From: [Clostridium] methylpentosum DSM 5476
GTDB taxonomy: Bacteria > Bacillota > Clostridia > Oscillospirales > Ruminococcaceae
DNA length: 64,000 bases
Assembly (NCBI GenBank): GCA_000158655.1
Contig: EQ973338.1
Span: forward strand, 536,625-600,624
Direction of reading: 5' to 3'
This document shows, piece after piece, positions 11,449 to 22,047 of the stretch (position 1 is the stretch's first letter; every line of letters begins with the position of its first letter). The notes beneath the pieces are model-generated. The model saw only the letters and a list, made by a program, of their open reading frames with translations, made no database searches and was not told where the DNA came from. The position numbers and the translations under genes were made by a program.

Positions 11449-12081
11449 TCAATCCTGCTTCAGATTGGTAAAACGCTCTCCTAAGCCGCTGAAAAATTCG
11501 GTGATTTGATTGAGCTGCTCTGCATCGAGGCAGCGTTTGGGGAGAAGAAAAATTTGCTCCCTGCCGATTCCTATGATAAATTTGTCGCTGTCTTGCAGGA
11601 TAAAGACCTTTGGATCGTTAAACATGATCCGGAAACCGCCGTTTTCCTGCTGAACCCAAATATACTCTTTGTATATTGTCATTGTAAAATCATCTTCTAC
11701 TGTAGCCATCGCCTTGGCCAACTGCTCGCGGTGGCGGCGGGGATTGACCCAGAGAAAGACCAGCACCACAATGCACAGCACAAGCCCAACATAGTGAAAC
11801 GCGGAGCGGCTGTTGCGGAACAGGATGTCAATCACATAGAGCAGGAAAAAGACGGAAAACACCACTGTATAGACAATATTGCGTTTATACAGGACTTTTT
11901 TCTGAAATGCGTATAATCCAGAGCGCACCTCGTCCTCAGTGAGATTGTACACCACATCCACATGCGGCTGACTGGACGGGTCCTGATACTCCTCTTCTTC
12001 CGGCAGCACTGCAGCGAGTTCCTGCTGATCGGCAGGTTCCACTGCACCTGTTTCCGCCTTGTTTTTTTCTTCGTGATCCAT
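11449..12081 (-). CDS. YcxB-like membrane protein between gyrB and gyrA
   Basis: 210 residues. An acidic, probably disordered N-terminus (about 1-45) leads to two adjacent membrane segments (about 68-85 and 91-110: [16 protein letters not shown] and [15 protein letters not shown]) and a cytosolic C-terminal domain with [10 protein letters not shown] and [10 protein letters not shown]. That layout resembles YcxB-like proteins (PH-like C-terminal domain), a family without a firm function. TTGGAGGAATTTG precedes the ATG at 12081. It sits in the 71-bp-scale spacing of the gyrase operon, 37 bases before gyrA and 44 after gyrB, so it should be co-expressed with gyrase. Why it is there is not evident. 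Confidence 0.7.
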   Translation of the reverse strand: MDHEEKNKAETGAVEPADQQELAAVLPEEEEYQDPSSQPHVDVVYNLTEDEVRSGLYAFQKKVLYKRNIVYTVVFSVFFLLYVIDILFRNSRSAFHYVGLVLCIVVLVFLWVNPRRHREQLAKAMATVEDDFTMTIYKEYIWVQQENGGFRIMFNDPKVFILQDSDKFIIGIGREQIFLLPKRCLDAEQLNQITEFFSGLGERFTNLKQD

Positions 12082-12125
12082 CAAATTCCTCCAATTAATT
12101 TACTTCTTGTATTTTTAGATAATTA

Positions 12126-14081
<1,956 letters not shown>

Positions 14082-14161
14082 TCACTGTGGTGGATGCTCT
14101 GAGATTTTTCTCAGACTCCGGTTCAGAGCTTCTTGAAACAAGTCCCTTAGCAATCCCAAGA

Positions 14162-14204
14162 ACTTTTGAATTGCGCTCATTCGGAATGGGCGCAATTCAA
14201 AAGT
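14162..14204. repeat. Long imperfect hairpin between remB and gyrB
   Basis: ACTTTTGAATTGCGC (14162-14176) pairs with GCGCAATTCAAAAGT (14190-14204), and the stem extends inward through T-G and CATT/AATG to a three-base loop (about 20 bp). No terminator-type T-run follows on the minus strand, which is the transcribed direction. The remaining 14055-14281 has no gene. Confidence 0.75.
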
Positions 14205-14281
14205 TTTCGGGGTTTTTAAGAGACTTTTTTTGAAATGCTCTGAAAGAGATTTAGGGCTTCGCCCCAAACGATCCATTCAAT

Positions 14282-14539
14282 TCACTGCAAGGCCTTTGCG
14301 GCTCTGAGTTTAAGGGTAGCTGTGCTGATCTGGGAGATGTACACCCGAGTCTTTCCCTGTTCCACGCAGACGATAAAGGAGCGTGGCAGCTCGTAGGACA
14401 CGTTGGTGACCTGGCCGGCCTTTTCAGCCCGCCCCAAAAAATCGCGCGTATGCTTGGAAACCGAAGTGTTGTCCAGATCAAAAATACCGAGAATGTTTTC
14501 GGCGCGCACAACAGTGGTTTCTCCTAAGTGGACGTACAT
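14282..14539 (-). CDS. remB: RemB/YaaB family regulatory protein (DUF370)
   Basis: 85 residues, starting [20 protein letters not shown] and containing TSVSKHTRDFLGRAEKAG; this matches the DUF370 family next to recF in Firmicutes. Its relative RemA is a DNA-binding activator of matrix genes in Bacillus; the role of YaaB/RemB itself is less clear. CGAGGAGAGTGCAAA precedes the ATG at 14539, which lies inside the last codons of recF (16-base overlap), so translation is probably coupled to recF. It stands between recF and gyrB, the conserved position. Confidence 0.85.
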   Translation of the reverse strand: MYVHLGETTVVRAENILGIFDLDNTSVSKHTRDFLGRAEKAGQVTNVSYELPRSFIVCVEQGKTRVYISQISTATLKLRAAKALQ

Positions 14540-15654
14540 TTTGCACTCTCCTCGTCTAACAGCTTTCCGCCGTCTATGTGAAAGACCCGGCCGCTTTGCA
14601 GCCGCAGGGTATTTGAACTGTCGCAGCAGGTAATGAATACCTGATTTTCCCGGATGTGATTGAGCAGGTAGTCCTGTCGGGAGATATCGAGCTCGCTCAT
14701 CACGTCGTCGAGAAGGATGACCGGATGGTTGCCGGTAATCGACTTGAGAAGGCGAGCCTCCGCGAGCTTGAGCGCGAGGATGGTGCTGCGCTGCTGTCCC
14801 TGCGAACCATAGGTTTTCACCGCCAGGCCGTTGATGAGCAGTTCCAGATCGTCCCGGTGGACGCCGATGCCGGTAAAGCCCTGCCGGATATCCTGGTCGA
14901 GCGATTCCTCGAGACGTGAAAAATAACAATCCACCTTGTCCTGGGTGTATGCGTGATCCAACAGGCTGTCAAACGCAGTGGACTGGTAGGACAGCCCGAG
15001 CTGCTCCCGATCAGAAGAAATCCCCGCATAACTATGTTTGGCAAATTTCTCCACCTTACACACATAATCCTGCCTTAAAATCGTCACAATTGTGCCGAGC
15101 TTTGCGAGCTGGCGGTCCCACACCTCAATGGTATCACGCAGGTAGGAGTACCGTGCGATCTCCTTGAGAAGGGAATTACGCTGGGCGAGCACCCGCTCGT
15201 ACTGGCCGAGATACCCGTGGTAATCTGGGCGGATCTGGCAGATGGCGCTGTCGAGAAATTTTCTGCGAAGAGAAGGCCCCCCCTGCACCACCGCAAGGTG
15301 GGTTGGGGAAAAAACCACGCATTGAAACGCCCCCGCAAGGGCGGAAAGCGATTTTTGCTCCACCCGGTTGAGGGTACAGCTGTTCTTTTCCCCCAGGCGT
15401 ATTTGGGCGTGCTGCTCCCTTTCTCCATCGTCAAACGAGAGGGAGAGGGTAGCAAACTGCTCCTCAAACCAGATCATGCGGGAATCTTTATTTCCCCGGA
15501 AACTCTTTTCCCCGGAAAACAGCCAGATCGCTTCAATGAGGTTTGTTTTGCCCTGTGCGTTCTGCCCATAGATCAGGTTGATGCCCGGATCAGGTGTGAG
15601 CACAATGTCCTGCAGATTGCGAAAATTGTGCGCTTTAAACTCAGTGATTTTCAT
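14524..15654 (-). CDS. recF: DNA replication and repair protein RecF
   Basis: SMC-like ABC ATPase that with RecO/RecR loads RecA at gaps and stalled forks. The 376-residue product has Walker [11 protein letters not shown] near 31, the ABC signature [19 protein letters not shown] near 299, and Walker [13 protein letters not shown] near 321. I take the ATG at 15654 ([13 protein letters not shown]) rather than the TTG two codons upstream. It overlaps the end of yaaA by 14 bases and remB by 16, a run of overlapping genes typical of the dnaN-recF-gyrB block. Confidence 0.96.
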   Translation of the reverse strand: MKITEFKAHNFRNLQDIVLTPDPGINLIYGQNAQGKTNLIEAIWLFSGEKSFRGNKDSRMIWFEEQFATLSLSFDDGEREQHAQIRLGEKNSCTLNRVEQKSLSALAGAFQCVVFSPTHLAVVQGGPSLRRKFLDSAICQIRPDYHGYLGQYERVLAQRNSLLKEIARYSYLRDTIEVWDRQLAKLGTIVTILRQDYVCKVEKFAKHSYAGISSDREQLGLSYQSTAFDSLLDHAYTQDKVDCYFSRLEESLDQDIRQGFTGIGVHRDDLELLINGLAVKTYGSQGQQRSTILALKLAEARLLKSITGNHPVILLDDVMSELDISRQDYLLNHIRENQVFITCCDSSNTLRLQSGRVFHIDGGKLLDEESAKCTST

Positions 15655-15868
15655 GTGCAATCAAGTATTCAATCTGCCCGTCCACCGAAACCCGGTCGCC
15701 CGGGCGAATTTTTTTCCCCCGCATCAGACAGGGTTCCCCGTTGACCGTCACAACACCCTCGGCAACCAGCTCTTTGGCATGGCCTCCGGTTTGAGCGGCA
15801 CCGGTAAACTTGAGCAGCTGATCCAATTTAATGAATTCAGTGCGAATTGTGACTGACTCAGTTTTCAT
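15641..15868 (-). CDS. yaaA: S4-domain RNA-binding protein YaaA
   Basis: 75-residue S4-like RNA-binding protein found between dnaN and recF in Firmicutes; in Bacillus it has been linked to ribosome (50S) assembly. The S4 core is [20 protein letters not shown] (about 13-32) followed by [19 protein letters not shown], the usual RNA-contact strand-turn. It starts inside the end of dnaN (11-base overlap) and ends inside the start of recF (14 bases). Confidence 0.9.
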   Translation of the reverse strand: MKTESVTIRTEFIKLDQLLKFTGAAQTGGHAKELVAEGVVTVNGEPCLMRGKKIRPGDRVSVDGQIEYLIAHENH

Positions 15869-16967
15869 TTTTCAGCCTCACGGGAAGGACGAGGAATAAA
15901 AAGTCGTCGCCTTCAGTCGGTATGATTTTGATGGGGGAGAGGGGGCCGTTGATATCGATGTAAATCTGATCGCACTCGGTGTGTTTGAGCGCGTCAATCA
16001 TGTATTTGTTGTTAAATGCGATGCGGATGGGGTCTCCCTCCACTGTCGCTTCAAACCGATCGCTCACCTTTCCAATGGTGCTTTCACAGGTGAGGTTGAT
16101 GGTAGAACCCTCTGTGACCAGTTTGACCGGGCTTTTGTTGCGGTCGTTGATGATGATGGATGTGCGCTCAATGCTTTGCACAACCGTACGGGTGTCCGCG
16201 ACAATGCGGGTGGTGTGGCCTTCGGGAATCGCAGATTTGTAGTCGAGGTATTCCCCTTCGAGCAAGCGGGAAATTACAGTATATCCATTAATTTCAAAAA
16301 TGATGTGACGGGAGCCAACGCTCACCCGGGTCATTGCTTCTTCCTGGTCGGATAAAAGCTTGGTGATTTCCGCAAGTGTCTTTCCTGGGACGACAAATGA
16401 AACGTCCGTATCCGACGCAATATTCTCTTTGCGAAGCGCAACACGGTAGCCATCCACCGATACCACACTCATCTTGCCGCTGTTTAGGTCAAACAGCGAT
16501 CCTGTGAGCACAGGAGTCTGATCATTCACTGAGATGGCGAAAAGGGTCTGATTGATCATATTTTTGAGCAGATAGTCGGGTGCAGTAAAGCCCTGGCTGT
16601 CGTCCACTGCCGGCATATCCGGGTATTCATCCCGGCTCATGCCGAGAATGTTAAATTCGGTATCTATGCCTTCGATCCTGGTTAAGAGTTTCTGATCGGA
16701 TGTAATAGTGATCTGTTCATCCGGCATTTTTCGAAGAATATCACTGAACAGGCGCGCGTTGAGTACGATTGCGCCAGGTTCCACGGTCTCCACCTGAATT
16801 GTTTTGGTAATGCCGAGATCCAGGTCATAGCCGGTGAGTTTGAGATTGTTGTTCTCACATTCGAGAAGGATGCCCTCCAAGGCAGGGATGGTCGATTTAT
16901 TTGAAATCGGAAGGGATACGTGGGAGACTACTTCGTTGAGAAGTTTTAAATCACATTTGAATTTCAT
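15858..16967 (-). CDS. dnaN: DNA polymerase III beta subunit (sliding clamp)
   Basis: Ring-shaped processivity clamp of the replicase. The 369-residue protein begins [16 protein letters not shown] and has the three repeated clamp domains of about 120 residues; the C-terminal [11 protein letters not shown] is the conserved end that shapes the partner-binding pocket. AAGAGGTGCAAG precedes the ATG at 16967; an open extension upstream of it has no ribosome site and atypical sequence. A promoter is visible at 17045-17072, so it need not depend on dnaA read-through. The 378-bp gap to dnaA holds origin repeats. Confidence 0.96.
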   Translation of the reverse strand: MKFKCDLKLLNEVVSHVSLPISNKSTIPALEGILLECENNNLKLTGYDLDLGITKTIQVETVEPGAIVLNARLFSDILRKMPDEQITITSDQKLLTRIEGIDTEFNILGMSRDEYPDMPAVDDSQGFTAPDYLLKNMINQTLFAISVNDQTPVLTGSLFDLNSGKMSVVSVDGYRVALRKENIASDTDVSFVVPGKTLAEITKLLSDQEEAMTRVSVGSRHIIFEINGYTVISRLLEGEYLDYKSAIPEGHTTRIVADTRTVVQSIERTSIIINDRNKSPVKLVTEGSTINLTCESTIGKVSDRFEATVEGDPIRIAFNNKYMIDALKHTECDQIYIDINGPLSPIKIIPTEGDDFLFLVLPVRLKNEN

Positions 16968-17044
16968 CTTGCACCTCTTGCTTTTTATGTGTGGATTTTT
17001 CCACTGGTATTCAGCGGTGGTGTTAATAACCAAGCTGGAATCAA

Positions 17045-17072
17045 ATTATATGGGTATAGAGTATTGTTTAAA
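17045..17072 (-). promoter_or_regulatory. Probable dnaN promoter
   Basis: Minus-strand TTTAAA (17072-17067), 16-base spacer, TATAAT (17050-17045), about 80 bases before the dnaN start. Confidence 0.55.
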
Positions 17073-17101
17073 AATAGTCGTAGTAGTAGGGGCGGTTCAA
17101 A

Positions 17102-17341
17102 AGTTGAAAATCGAAAAAATCCCGAAAAATCGGCTGTTTTTGGATTTTTTCTTTCAGTGAGGCTCTGTTTTGAAATTGTTGATAGGTTGAAAAGAAAAAT
17201 CTATTCAACGACTATGTTGAAAACTCTGTTGGGAAAGTTGAAAGATTGTTATATTTCTTGTTTAAAACAGGGTGATGTCATTTTTTTACTGAAAACTCTG
17301 TTGAAAGAGTTGAAAAGTGTTGAGGTTGAATCTGTTGAAAA
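17102..17341. other. Putative oriC part 1: cluster of GTTGAAAR repeats between dnaA and dnaN
   Basis: Seven copies of a nine-base motif close to TGTTGAAAA lie in one orientation: 17102-17110, 17185-17193, 17215-17223 (exact), 17236-17244, 17299-17307, 17308-17316 and 17333-17341 (exact). Five further bases from the end the dnaA stop follows. Reverse-complemented the motif is TTTTCAACA, two changes from the classic DnaA box TTATCCACA. Only one weak classic-type site was seen (TGTGGATTT, 16990-16998). Position between dnaA and dnaN is a usual place for Firmicute origin boxes. Confidence 0.6.
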
Positions 17342-17345
17342 GAGG

Positions 17346-18710
17346 TTAATTGTCTCGGATATTTTTGATGATATCCTCAATAATCTCCTTTTGGTGGCTG
17401 TCCTTTTGAATCATGTTTTCAACTTTTTGCAGTGCATAAACGATGGTTGCATGGTCGCGGCCGTTAAATTCCTTGCCGATTTCGGCAAGGGGCATCTGGG
17501 TGATTTCCCGCACAATGTACATGGCAATCTGACGCGCTGTTGAAATTTGTGAAGAACGCTTGGAGGAGCGGATGTCCTCTTCACTGACTCCAAATGTGCG
17601 GCCAACTTCCTTAATAATCCGCTCCACGGTAACTGGTGTGGGCTGGTTGTCGTTGAGAATGTCTCGGATGACGGTCTGCGCCATGGAAATGGAGGGGGGA
17701 GAGCCGGCGAGCAGCTTGTACGCCTTGATCTTCTTGACAGCCCCTTCGAGCTGGCGGATGTTGTTTTTGAGCCGGTTTGCGATAAATTCAGCGACCTCAT
17801 CGGGCATTTCGATGTCGAGCAGCTGCGCCTTGCGCCGGATGATCGCGATGCGTGTCTCGAAATCCGGCGGGGAGATATCGGCGAGCAGGCCCCATTCAAA
17901 CCGTGTCCGCAGCCGCTCTTCAAGGGTTTTGATGTCCTTGGGCGGACGGTCTGAGGTGAGGACGATCTGTTTTCCCACCTGGTGGAGGTCGTTAAAGGTA
18001 TAGAAGAACTCCTCCTGCGTCTGGGTTTTGCCGGCGAGGAACTGGATGTCGTCCATGAGCAGAATGTCCACTCGGCGGTATTTCTCCCGAAATTCGTTGG
18101 TGGCTTGACGCCCGATTGCAGTGATGAGCTCGTTGGCAAACGCTTCGCCATTGATATAGAGGATGTTGGTATCGGGATTTTGCCGTTTGATCTCGTGGCT
18201 GATTGCCATGAGCAGATGGGTTTTTCCCAATCCACTCGGTCCGTAGATGAACAAGGGGTTGTACGCGCCCGACTGCTGCTGGGCAACTGCCTTGCACGCG
18301 GCGTAGGCAAAGGTGTTGGAACTGCCTACGATAAAGGTGTCAAAGGTGTATTCGTATTCTCCGCCATTGTAGCTCTCAGCGAGCTTCTGCTTTTTGACCG
18401 GCTCGGCGGTCTGTGTGATTCCTTTGAGATCGGATTCGTGGGGAAGAAGCTGGGAGTCGATCGCTTCCTCTGTAATGATTTCAACTGCTACATCAAAGCC
18501 CAGGATATCTTTAAATGCTGCCGAAAGCATGTGCATGTATTTGGTCATTACGATGTTCTTCTGGAATTCACTTTTGAGATATAAAACAGCGGTTCCTTCT
18601 TTGAATTCAACAGGTTCAATGGGTTTGATCCATAAACCGTATGCAGTCGGAGAAAGCTCGGATTCACAGCTCTGTTTGACTGCGTTGAAAACCTGTGAAA
18701 AGGATTCCAT
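17346..18710 (-). CDS. dnaA: Chromosomal replication initiator DnaA
   Basis: AAA+ initiator that binds origin boxes and melts DNA. The 454-residue protein has domain I (about 1-85), a short linker, the AAA+ domain with Walker A GPSGLGKTHL near 155, Walker B VDILLMDDIQFLAGK near 213 and sensor I LTSDRPP, and the C-terminal helix-turn-helix DNA-binding domain with GRDHATIVYALQKVENM near 424. At the recognition helix the common DHTT/DHST reads DHAT. ATG at 18710 has GGAGGGAATGCGCAC ahead of it; an in-frame upstream start lacks this. Repeats resembling its boxes lie on both sides of the gene. Confidence 0.98.
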   Translation of the reverse strand: MESFSQVFNAVKQSCESELSPTAYGLWIKPIEPVEFKEGTAVLYLKSEFQKNIVMTKYMHMLSAAFKDILGFDVAVEIITEEAIDSQLLPHESDLKGITQTAEPVKKQKLAESYNGGEYEYTFDTFIVGSSNTFAYAACKAVAQQQSGAYNPLFIYGPSGLGKTHLLMAISHEIKRQNPDTNILYINGEAFANELITAIGRQATNEFREKYRRVDILLMDDIQFLAGKTQTQEEFFYTFNDLHQVGKQIVLTSDRPPKDIKTLEERLRTRFEWGLLADISPPDFETRIAIIRRKAQLLDIEMPDEVAEFIANRLKNNIRQLEGAVKKIKAYKLLAGSPPSISMAQTVIRDILNDNQPTPVTVERIIKEVGRTFGVSEEDIRSSKRSSQISTARQIAMYIVREITQMPLAEIGKEFNGRDHATIVYALQKVENMIQKDSHQKEIIEDIIKNIRDN

Positions 18711-18955
18711 GTGCGCATTCCCTCCAGTTTTTATTTTTGCAGTCCTCAAACAAGCCGGCCTGCAGCGCGTGGAGAGCCGGTTGAAAGTTGAATAGACTTA
18801 TACGATTTCAAGTATAACATTTTTTCAACATTTTTACAACCCGTATTCACAGGTTCTTTCCTTAATATATAATAGTTTTATTACCGAGAAAAAAATGTGG
18901 AGTTTTGTTGAAAGATTCAAAACATGAAAAAATTATAAAAATACGCAAAAAAAAC
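18711..18955. other. Putative oriC part 2: AT-rich gap between dnaA and rpmH with box-like repeats
   Basis: This AT-rich region contains further copies of the same motif: GGTTGAAAG (18779-18787), AGTTGAATA (18786-18794), exact TTTTCAACA (18822-18830) and TGTTGAAAG (18906-18914), plus GTATTCACA (18843-18851), one base from TTATTCACA of the classic DnaA box family. Poly-A/T runs at 18886-18954 could be an unwinding region. Transcription diverges here, dnaA to the left and rpmH to the right, and gene orientation switches, as expected at an origin. Confidence 0.65.
18811..18839 (-). promoter_or_regulatory. dnaA promoter with a box-like site in its spacer
   Basis: Minus-strand TTGTAA (18839-18834), a 17-base spacer and TATACT (18816-18811). 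The exact TGTTGAAAA motif (18822-18830) lies inside the spacer, where a bound protein would block RNA polymerase; this fits autorepression by DnaA if the motif is its box. Confidence 0.6.
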
Positions 18956-18985
18956 TTGACATATGGCCTCTCTATCGATTATACT
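18956..18985 (+). promoter_or_regulatory. rpmH operon promoter
   Basis: TTGACA (18956-18961), 18-base spacer, TATACT (18980-18985). This is a near-consensus housekeeping promoter, about 120 bases upstream of rpmH. Confidence 0.8.
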
Positions 18986-19105
18986 TATAACTTGCAAGGT
19001 TCTGTTATCAGAACAAAGGGTAAAATCAGGTTTACCAATGGAAGGTGCTTCCATTTTTGACTACATTATGCTGTTTGGCGCAGCACACGGAGGATGTGAT
19101 AAAAG

Positions 19106-19240
19106 ATGAAAAGAACTTACCAGCCGAAAAAACGTCAGAGACAAAAAGTTCACGGCTTCAGAAAGAGAATGTCTACGAAAAACGGTCGTAAGGTTTTAGC
19201 GCGCAGACGTGCGAAAGGTAGAAAGAGACTTTCCTACTAA
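19106..19240 (+). CDS. rpmH: 50S ribosomal protein L34
   Basis: A 44-residue, extremely basic protein, [12 protein letters not shown] onward, ending AKGRKRLSY, which is the full L34 sequence pattern. It is part of the large ribosomal subunit. CGGAGGATGTGATAAAAG precedes the ATG at 19106. It is the first gene of the rightward origin operon (rpmH-rnpA-yidD-yidC-jag), with a hairpin terminator in the gap to rnpA that should raise L34 output over RnpA. Confidence 0.98.
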   Translation: MKRTYQPKKRQRQKVHGFRKRMSTKNGRKVLARRRAKGRKRLSY

Positions 19241-19317
19241 ACCAACCGGCGAATACTCTGAATTTGAGGGCTTTGGTTTGCGATGCACCAGGGGCCTGCA
19301 AAATTGCAAGTGAACCT

Positions 19318-19348
19318 GACCACATAAGTTTTTTATGTGGTCTTTTTT
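19318..19348 (+). terminator. Terminator/attenuator between rpmH and rnpA
   Basis: GACCACATAA (19318-19327), loop GTTTT, TTATGTGGTC (19333-19342), then T6. No promoter is evident between it and rnpA, so partial read-through is expected. Confidence 0.85.
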
Positions 19349-19375
19349 GTTAGACTACAAAGCTAGGAACGATCT

Positions 19376-19714
19376 ATGAAGTATACGGTATCACTCAAGC
19401 TCAACAAGGATTTTAAGCGGCTGTACTACCGCGGAAAATTCAAGGCATCCCCCGTGCTTGTCACCTACATACTCAAGTGCAGGGGAAAACAGTGCCGGAT
19501 GGGGATCACAGTGAGCAAAAAGATCGGCAAGGCGGTTGTACGCAACCGGGTGCGCCGGATTATCAAAGCCGCTTACCGTGAGGTTGAGCCTCAGTTTCAT
19601 CTGGCTGGCTATGACGTTGTCTTTGTGGCGCGTTCCAAGGCTGTGGAAAAGAAATCGACCGATATCAGCCGGGAGATGAAAAAACAGCTCGGGGCGCTGC
19701 TTGCGAAAAAATAG
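19376..19714 (+). CDS. rnpA: Ribonuclease P protein component
   Basis: Basic protein subunit of RNase P that helps the RNA subunit bind pre-tRNA leaders. The 112-residue protein contains the signature GKAVVRNRVRRIIKAAYRE (about 54-72) with the RNR motif, and the strand GYDVVFVARSKA near 82. AGGAACGATCT precedes the ATG. It lies 18 bases ahead of yidD, the standard arrangement. Confidence 0.96.
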   Translation: MKYTVSLKLNKDFKRLYYRGKFKASPVLVTYILKCRGKQCRMGITVSKKIGKAVVRNRVRRIIKAAYREVEPQFHLAGYDVVFVARSKAVEKKSTDISREMKKQLGALLAKK

Positions 19715-19732
19715 CCCTTTTTCGAGGTTATC

Positions 19733-19978
19733 ATGAAAAAGATCTTGATGGGGATCATCCGTTTTTATCAAAAGGCGATTTCCCCGCTGTTTCCGCCGAC
19801 CTGTCGGTTTTATCCCACCTGTTCCCAATACGCGTTTGAGGCAATTTCGGTGCACGGCGCGCTCAAAGGAAGCTATCTGGCGATTCGGCGGATTCTAAAA
19901 TGCCATCCGTTTCACAAGGGGGGCATTGATCCCGTTCCGCCGAAAAAAGAAAGAGGCAATACGGGAAAAAAGAAATAG
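19733..19978 (+). CDS. yidD: Membrane protein insertion efficiency factor YidD
   Basis: 81-residue membrane-associated protein that helps YidC-dependent insertion. It has the family's fixed segments [20 protein letters not shown] (about 11-30) with its two cysteines, [20 protein letters not shown], and [17 protein letters not shown]. It is followed by yidC after 34 bases. Confidence 0.95.
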   Translation: MKKILMGIIRFYQKAISPLFPPTCRFYPTCSQYAFEAISVHGALKGSYLAIRRILKCHPFHKGGIDPVPPKKERGNTGKKK

Positions 19979-20012
19979 GTTCGCCGGGACTAGCCCGGTA
20001 CGGAGGATGCAG

Positions 20013-21053
20013 ATGAATTTTATTTACGAACTCTTTGGAACACCGCTCGGCTATGTGATCTGGGCGATTTACCAGGTAGTGAAAAACTACGGCGTCGCGA
20101 TTATTATCTTTACAATTATCCTGAAAGTGGCTATGCTTCCCATCGCGATCAAGCAGCAGAAATCCAGCGCAAAAATGGGCGCGTTTCAGCCCAGAATTGC
20201 GGAAATCAACAAGAAATATGCCAAAAATCCGCAAAAGAAACAAGAAGAGCTCACTAAGCTCTATGAAGAGGAGGGTTACAGCCCCATGAAGGGCTGCCTG
20301 CCGATGCTCATTCAGTTTGTCATCCTCTTCGGCATCATCGACGTTGTTTACAAGCCACTGACGCACATCCTGCACCTTTCTAAAGATGTGATCGCAAAAG
20401 CAGCTGAAATTATCGGCGGCAATGCGGGGGCGATGAACCAGCAGCTCAAAATCGTTGATGCGATTCAGCAGGATCCCAGCAAGTTTTCCGAACTCGGACA
20501 GAATGTCATCGACAAAGTCAACAGTTTGGATCTGAATTTTCTCGGCCTCAATCTCGGTTCGGTTCCGAACTGGACCTCTATTTTGATTATCATCCCGATC
20601 CTTGCGGGTATTTTCAGTTTCCTTCAGATGTTCGTATCGATGAAGATGAACCCGATGGGAGAAACCCCTGGCGCGGGCTCGATGAAGATGATGATGTTTG
20701 TCATGCCGATTTTCTCGGTCTGGATTACCTTCTCGGTACCGGTCGGCGTTGGCATCTACTGGATTCTCACCTATGTTGTCGGAATCGGACAGGTTCTCCT
20801 GCTCAACAAGCTCTACAATCCAAAGGAACTGAGGGAACAGGCGATTGCTGAGATGGAAGAGAGGCAAAAGGCAAGGAAAAAGCCGGTTGTAAAAAAAGAG
20901 ATTAAAAAAGATGAAAAAGGAAACGAAGTGGTTGTCGAGGAGACAGTTTCTCAAAAAGAGATCAACCGCAGACGGCTCGCAGAAGCGAGAAAACGCGATG
21001 CGGAAAAGTACGGCGAGGAATATGTCGAAGTAACCGACGACGACCTCAAATAG
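20013..21053 (+). CDS. yidC: Membrane insertase YidC/Oxa1
   Basis: Inserts proteins into the membrane alone or with Sec; the Gram-positive form lacks the large periplasmic domain. 346 residues: first membrane span near 28-45 (YGVAIIIFTIILKVAMLP), a cytosolic helical hairpin rich in Lys/Glu (about 50-90), further spans near 100-120, 190-212, 230-250 and 255-270, then a long charged tail. In the groove helix a Lys (ILKVAMLP) sits where an Arg is conserved in many homologues, judged by eye. CGGAGGATGCAG precedes the ATG at 20013; a longer frame upstream overlaps yidD and has no ribosome site. No lipobox is visible, unlike Bacillus SpoIIIJ. Confidence 0.94.
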   Translation: MNFIYELFGTPLGYVIWAIYQVVKNYGVAIIIFTIILKVAMLPIAIKQQKSSAKMGAFQPRIAEINKKYAKNPQKKQEELTKLYEEEGYSPMKGCLPMLIQFVILFGIIDVVYKPLTHILHLSKDVIAKAAEIIGGNAGAMNQQLKIVDAIQQDPSKFSELGQNVIDKVNSLDLNFLGLNLGSVPNWTSILIIIPILAGIFSFLQMFVSMKMNPMGETPGAGSMKMMMFVMPIFSVWITFSVPVGVGIYWILTYVVGIGQVLLLNKLYNPKELREQAIAEMEERQKARKKPVVKKEIKKDEKGNEVVVEETVSQKEINRRRLAEARKRDAEKYGEEYVEVTDDDLK

Positions 21054-21098
21054 ATCGGGCGAAACGCCCATTGCTCAAGGTAGATTGGAGGGTTTGAC

Positions 21099-22022
21099 AT
21101 GGCAAAAGAAATAATTATTCAGGCTGACAGCGCAGCACAGGCACTGGAACAGGCGTGCAGACAGCTTGGGAAAAAACAGGAAGAGCTTTCATTTGTTGTT
21201 CTCAAAGAGGCAAAGAAGAGCATTTTTGGAAAGATAAAAGAACAAGCAGAAATAAAAATCACCTATGACGACCAAGAGGAACCGGACACAGCTGTTGAAA
21301 CGGGTGTGGAAGCATCCGCTGAGCGGCCCGCTGAGGAAGACACCACTGCGAATAAAATTTGGGAGGCACAGGAGTACCTGAAAAATGTGCTTTCCGCCAT
21401 GGGGCTTGTCGACATTGAGCAGCAGGTAGAACGGGATGAGGACAATGTCCGCATCATTCTGAAAGGTGACAATCTCGGCGTTGCAATCGGCCGCCGGGGT
21501 GAGACACTCGATGCGTTGCAATACCTTGTGTCCCTTGTCGCCAATCGCATTGAAGGGGATTATGTCCGGTTTATTATTGACAGCGGAAATTTCCGTGAAA
21601 AGAGGGAAGAGACGCTGCGCAACCTCGCGTCCAAAATTGCCCGGACAACCCTTAAAACCGGAAGAAACTCCACCCTTGAACCGATGAATCCTTATGAGAG
21701 AAGGATCATCCATTCGGTGGTTTCGGAAATTAACGGGGTTTATTCCAAATCGGTTGGAGAGGAACCCAACCGCAAGGTCGTTGTGTTCAGTGAAAATCCT
21801 CGCAAGTTTAATAACCGTCCGCCGCGCGCAAACCGGGGTGGCGGTCAAAAGAGAGACCGTCAGTCGGGCAACCGTGGGAACAGCCGTCCGCGCAAATACG
21901 ACAAGGACTATATTCCCACCAATGTCTCGAGTGAGCCTTCTACCTATAATTTTGAGAAGGAATTCCTCAAGAGCGAGCGCAAAGACGCAAAACTTTACTC
22001 CAAAATCGAATTTGATGACTAG
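21099..22022 (+). CDS. jag: RNA-binding protein Jag/KhpB (SpoIIIJ-associated)
   Basis: 307-residue RNA-binding protein, partner of KhpA in Gram-positive bacteria and linked to cell division and envelope control. The order is a Jag-N domain (about 1-50, including KEAKKSIFGKIKEQAEIK), an acidic linker, a KH domain with the GRRG loop (VAIGRRGETLDALQYL, near 128), an R3H domain (NPYERRIIHSVVSEINGV, near 199), and a disordered Arg/Gly/Asn-rich tail that may add RNA affinity. GGTAGATTGGAGGGTTTGAC precedes the ATG. Last gene of the rpmH-yidC operon. Confidence 0.95.
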   Translation: MAKEIIIQADSAAQALEQACRQLGKKQEELSFVVLKEAKKSIFGKIKEQAEIKITYDDQEEPDTAVETGVEASAERPAEEDTTANKIWEAQEYLKNVLSAMGLVDIEQQVERDEDNVRIILKGDNLGVAIGRRGETLDALQYLVSLVANRIEGDYVRFIIDSGNFREKREETLRNLASKIARTTLKTGRNSTLEPMNPYERRIIHSVVSEINGVYSKSVGEEPNRKVVVFSENPRKFNNRPPRANRGGGQKRDRQSGNRGNSRPRKYDKDYIPTNVSSEPSTYNFEKEFLKSERKDAKLYSKIEFDD

Positions 22023-22047
22023 AAAATCGGCTCTGCCGAATACGAGG

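Noticed and set aside
19391-19855. Minus-strand open frame over rnpA and yidD
   Set aside because: rnpA and yidD have complete family signatures on the plus strand.
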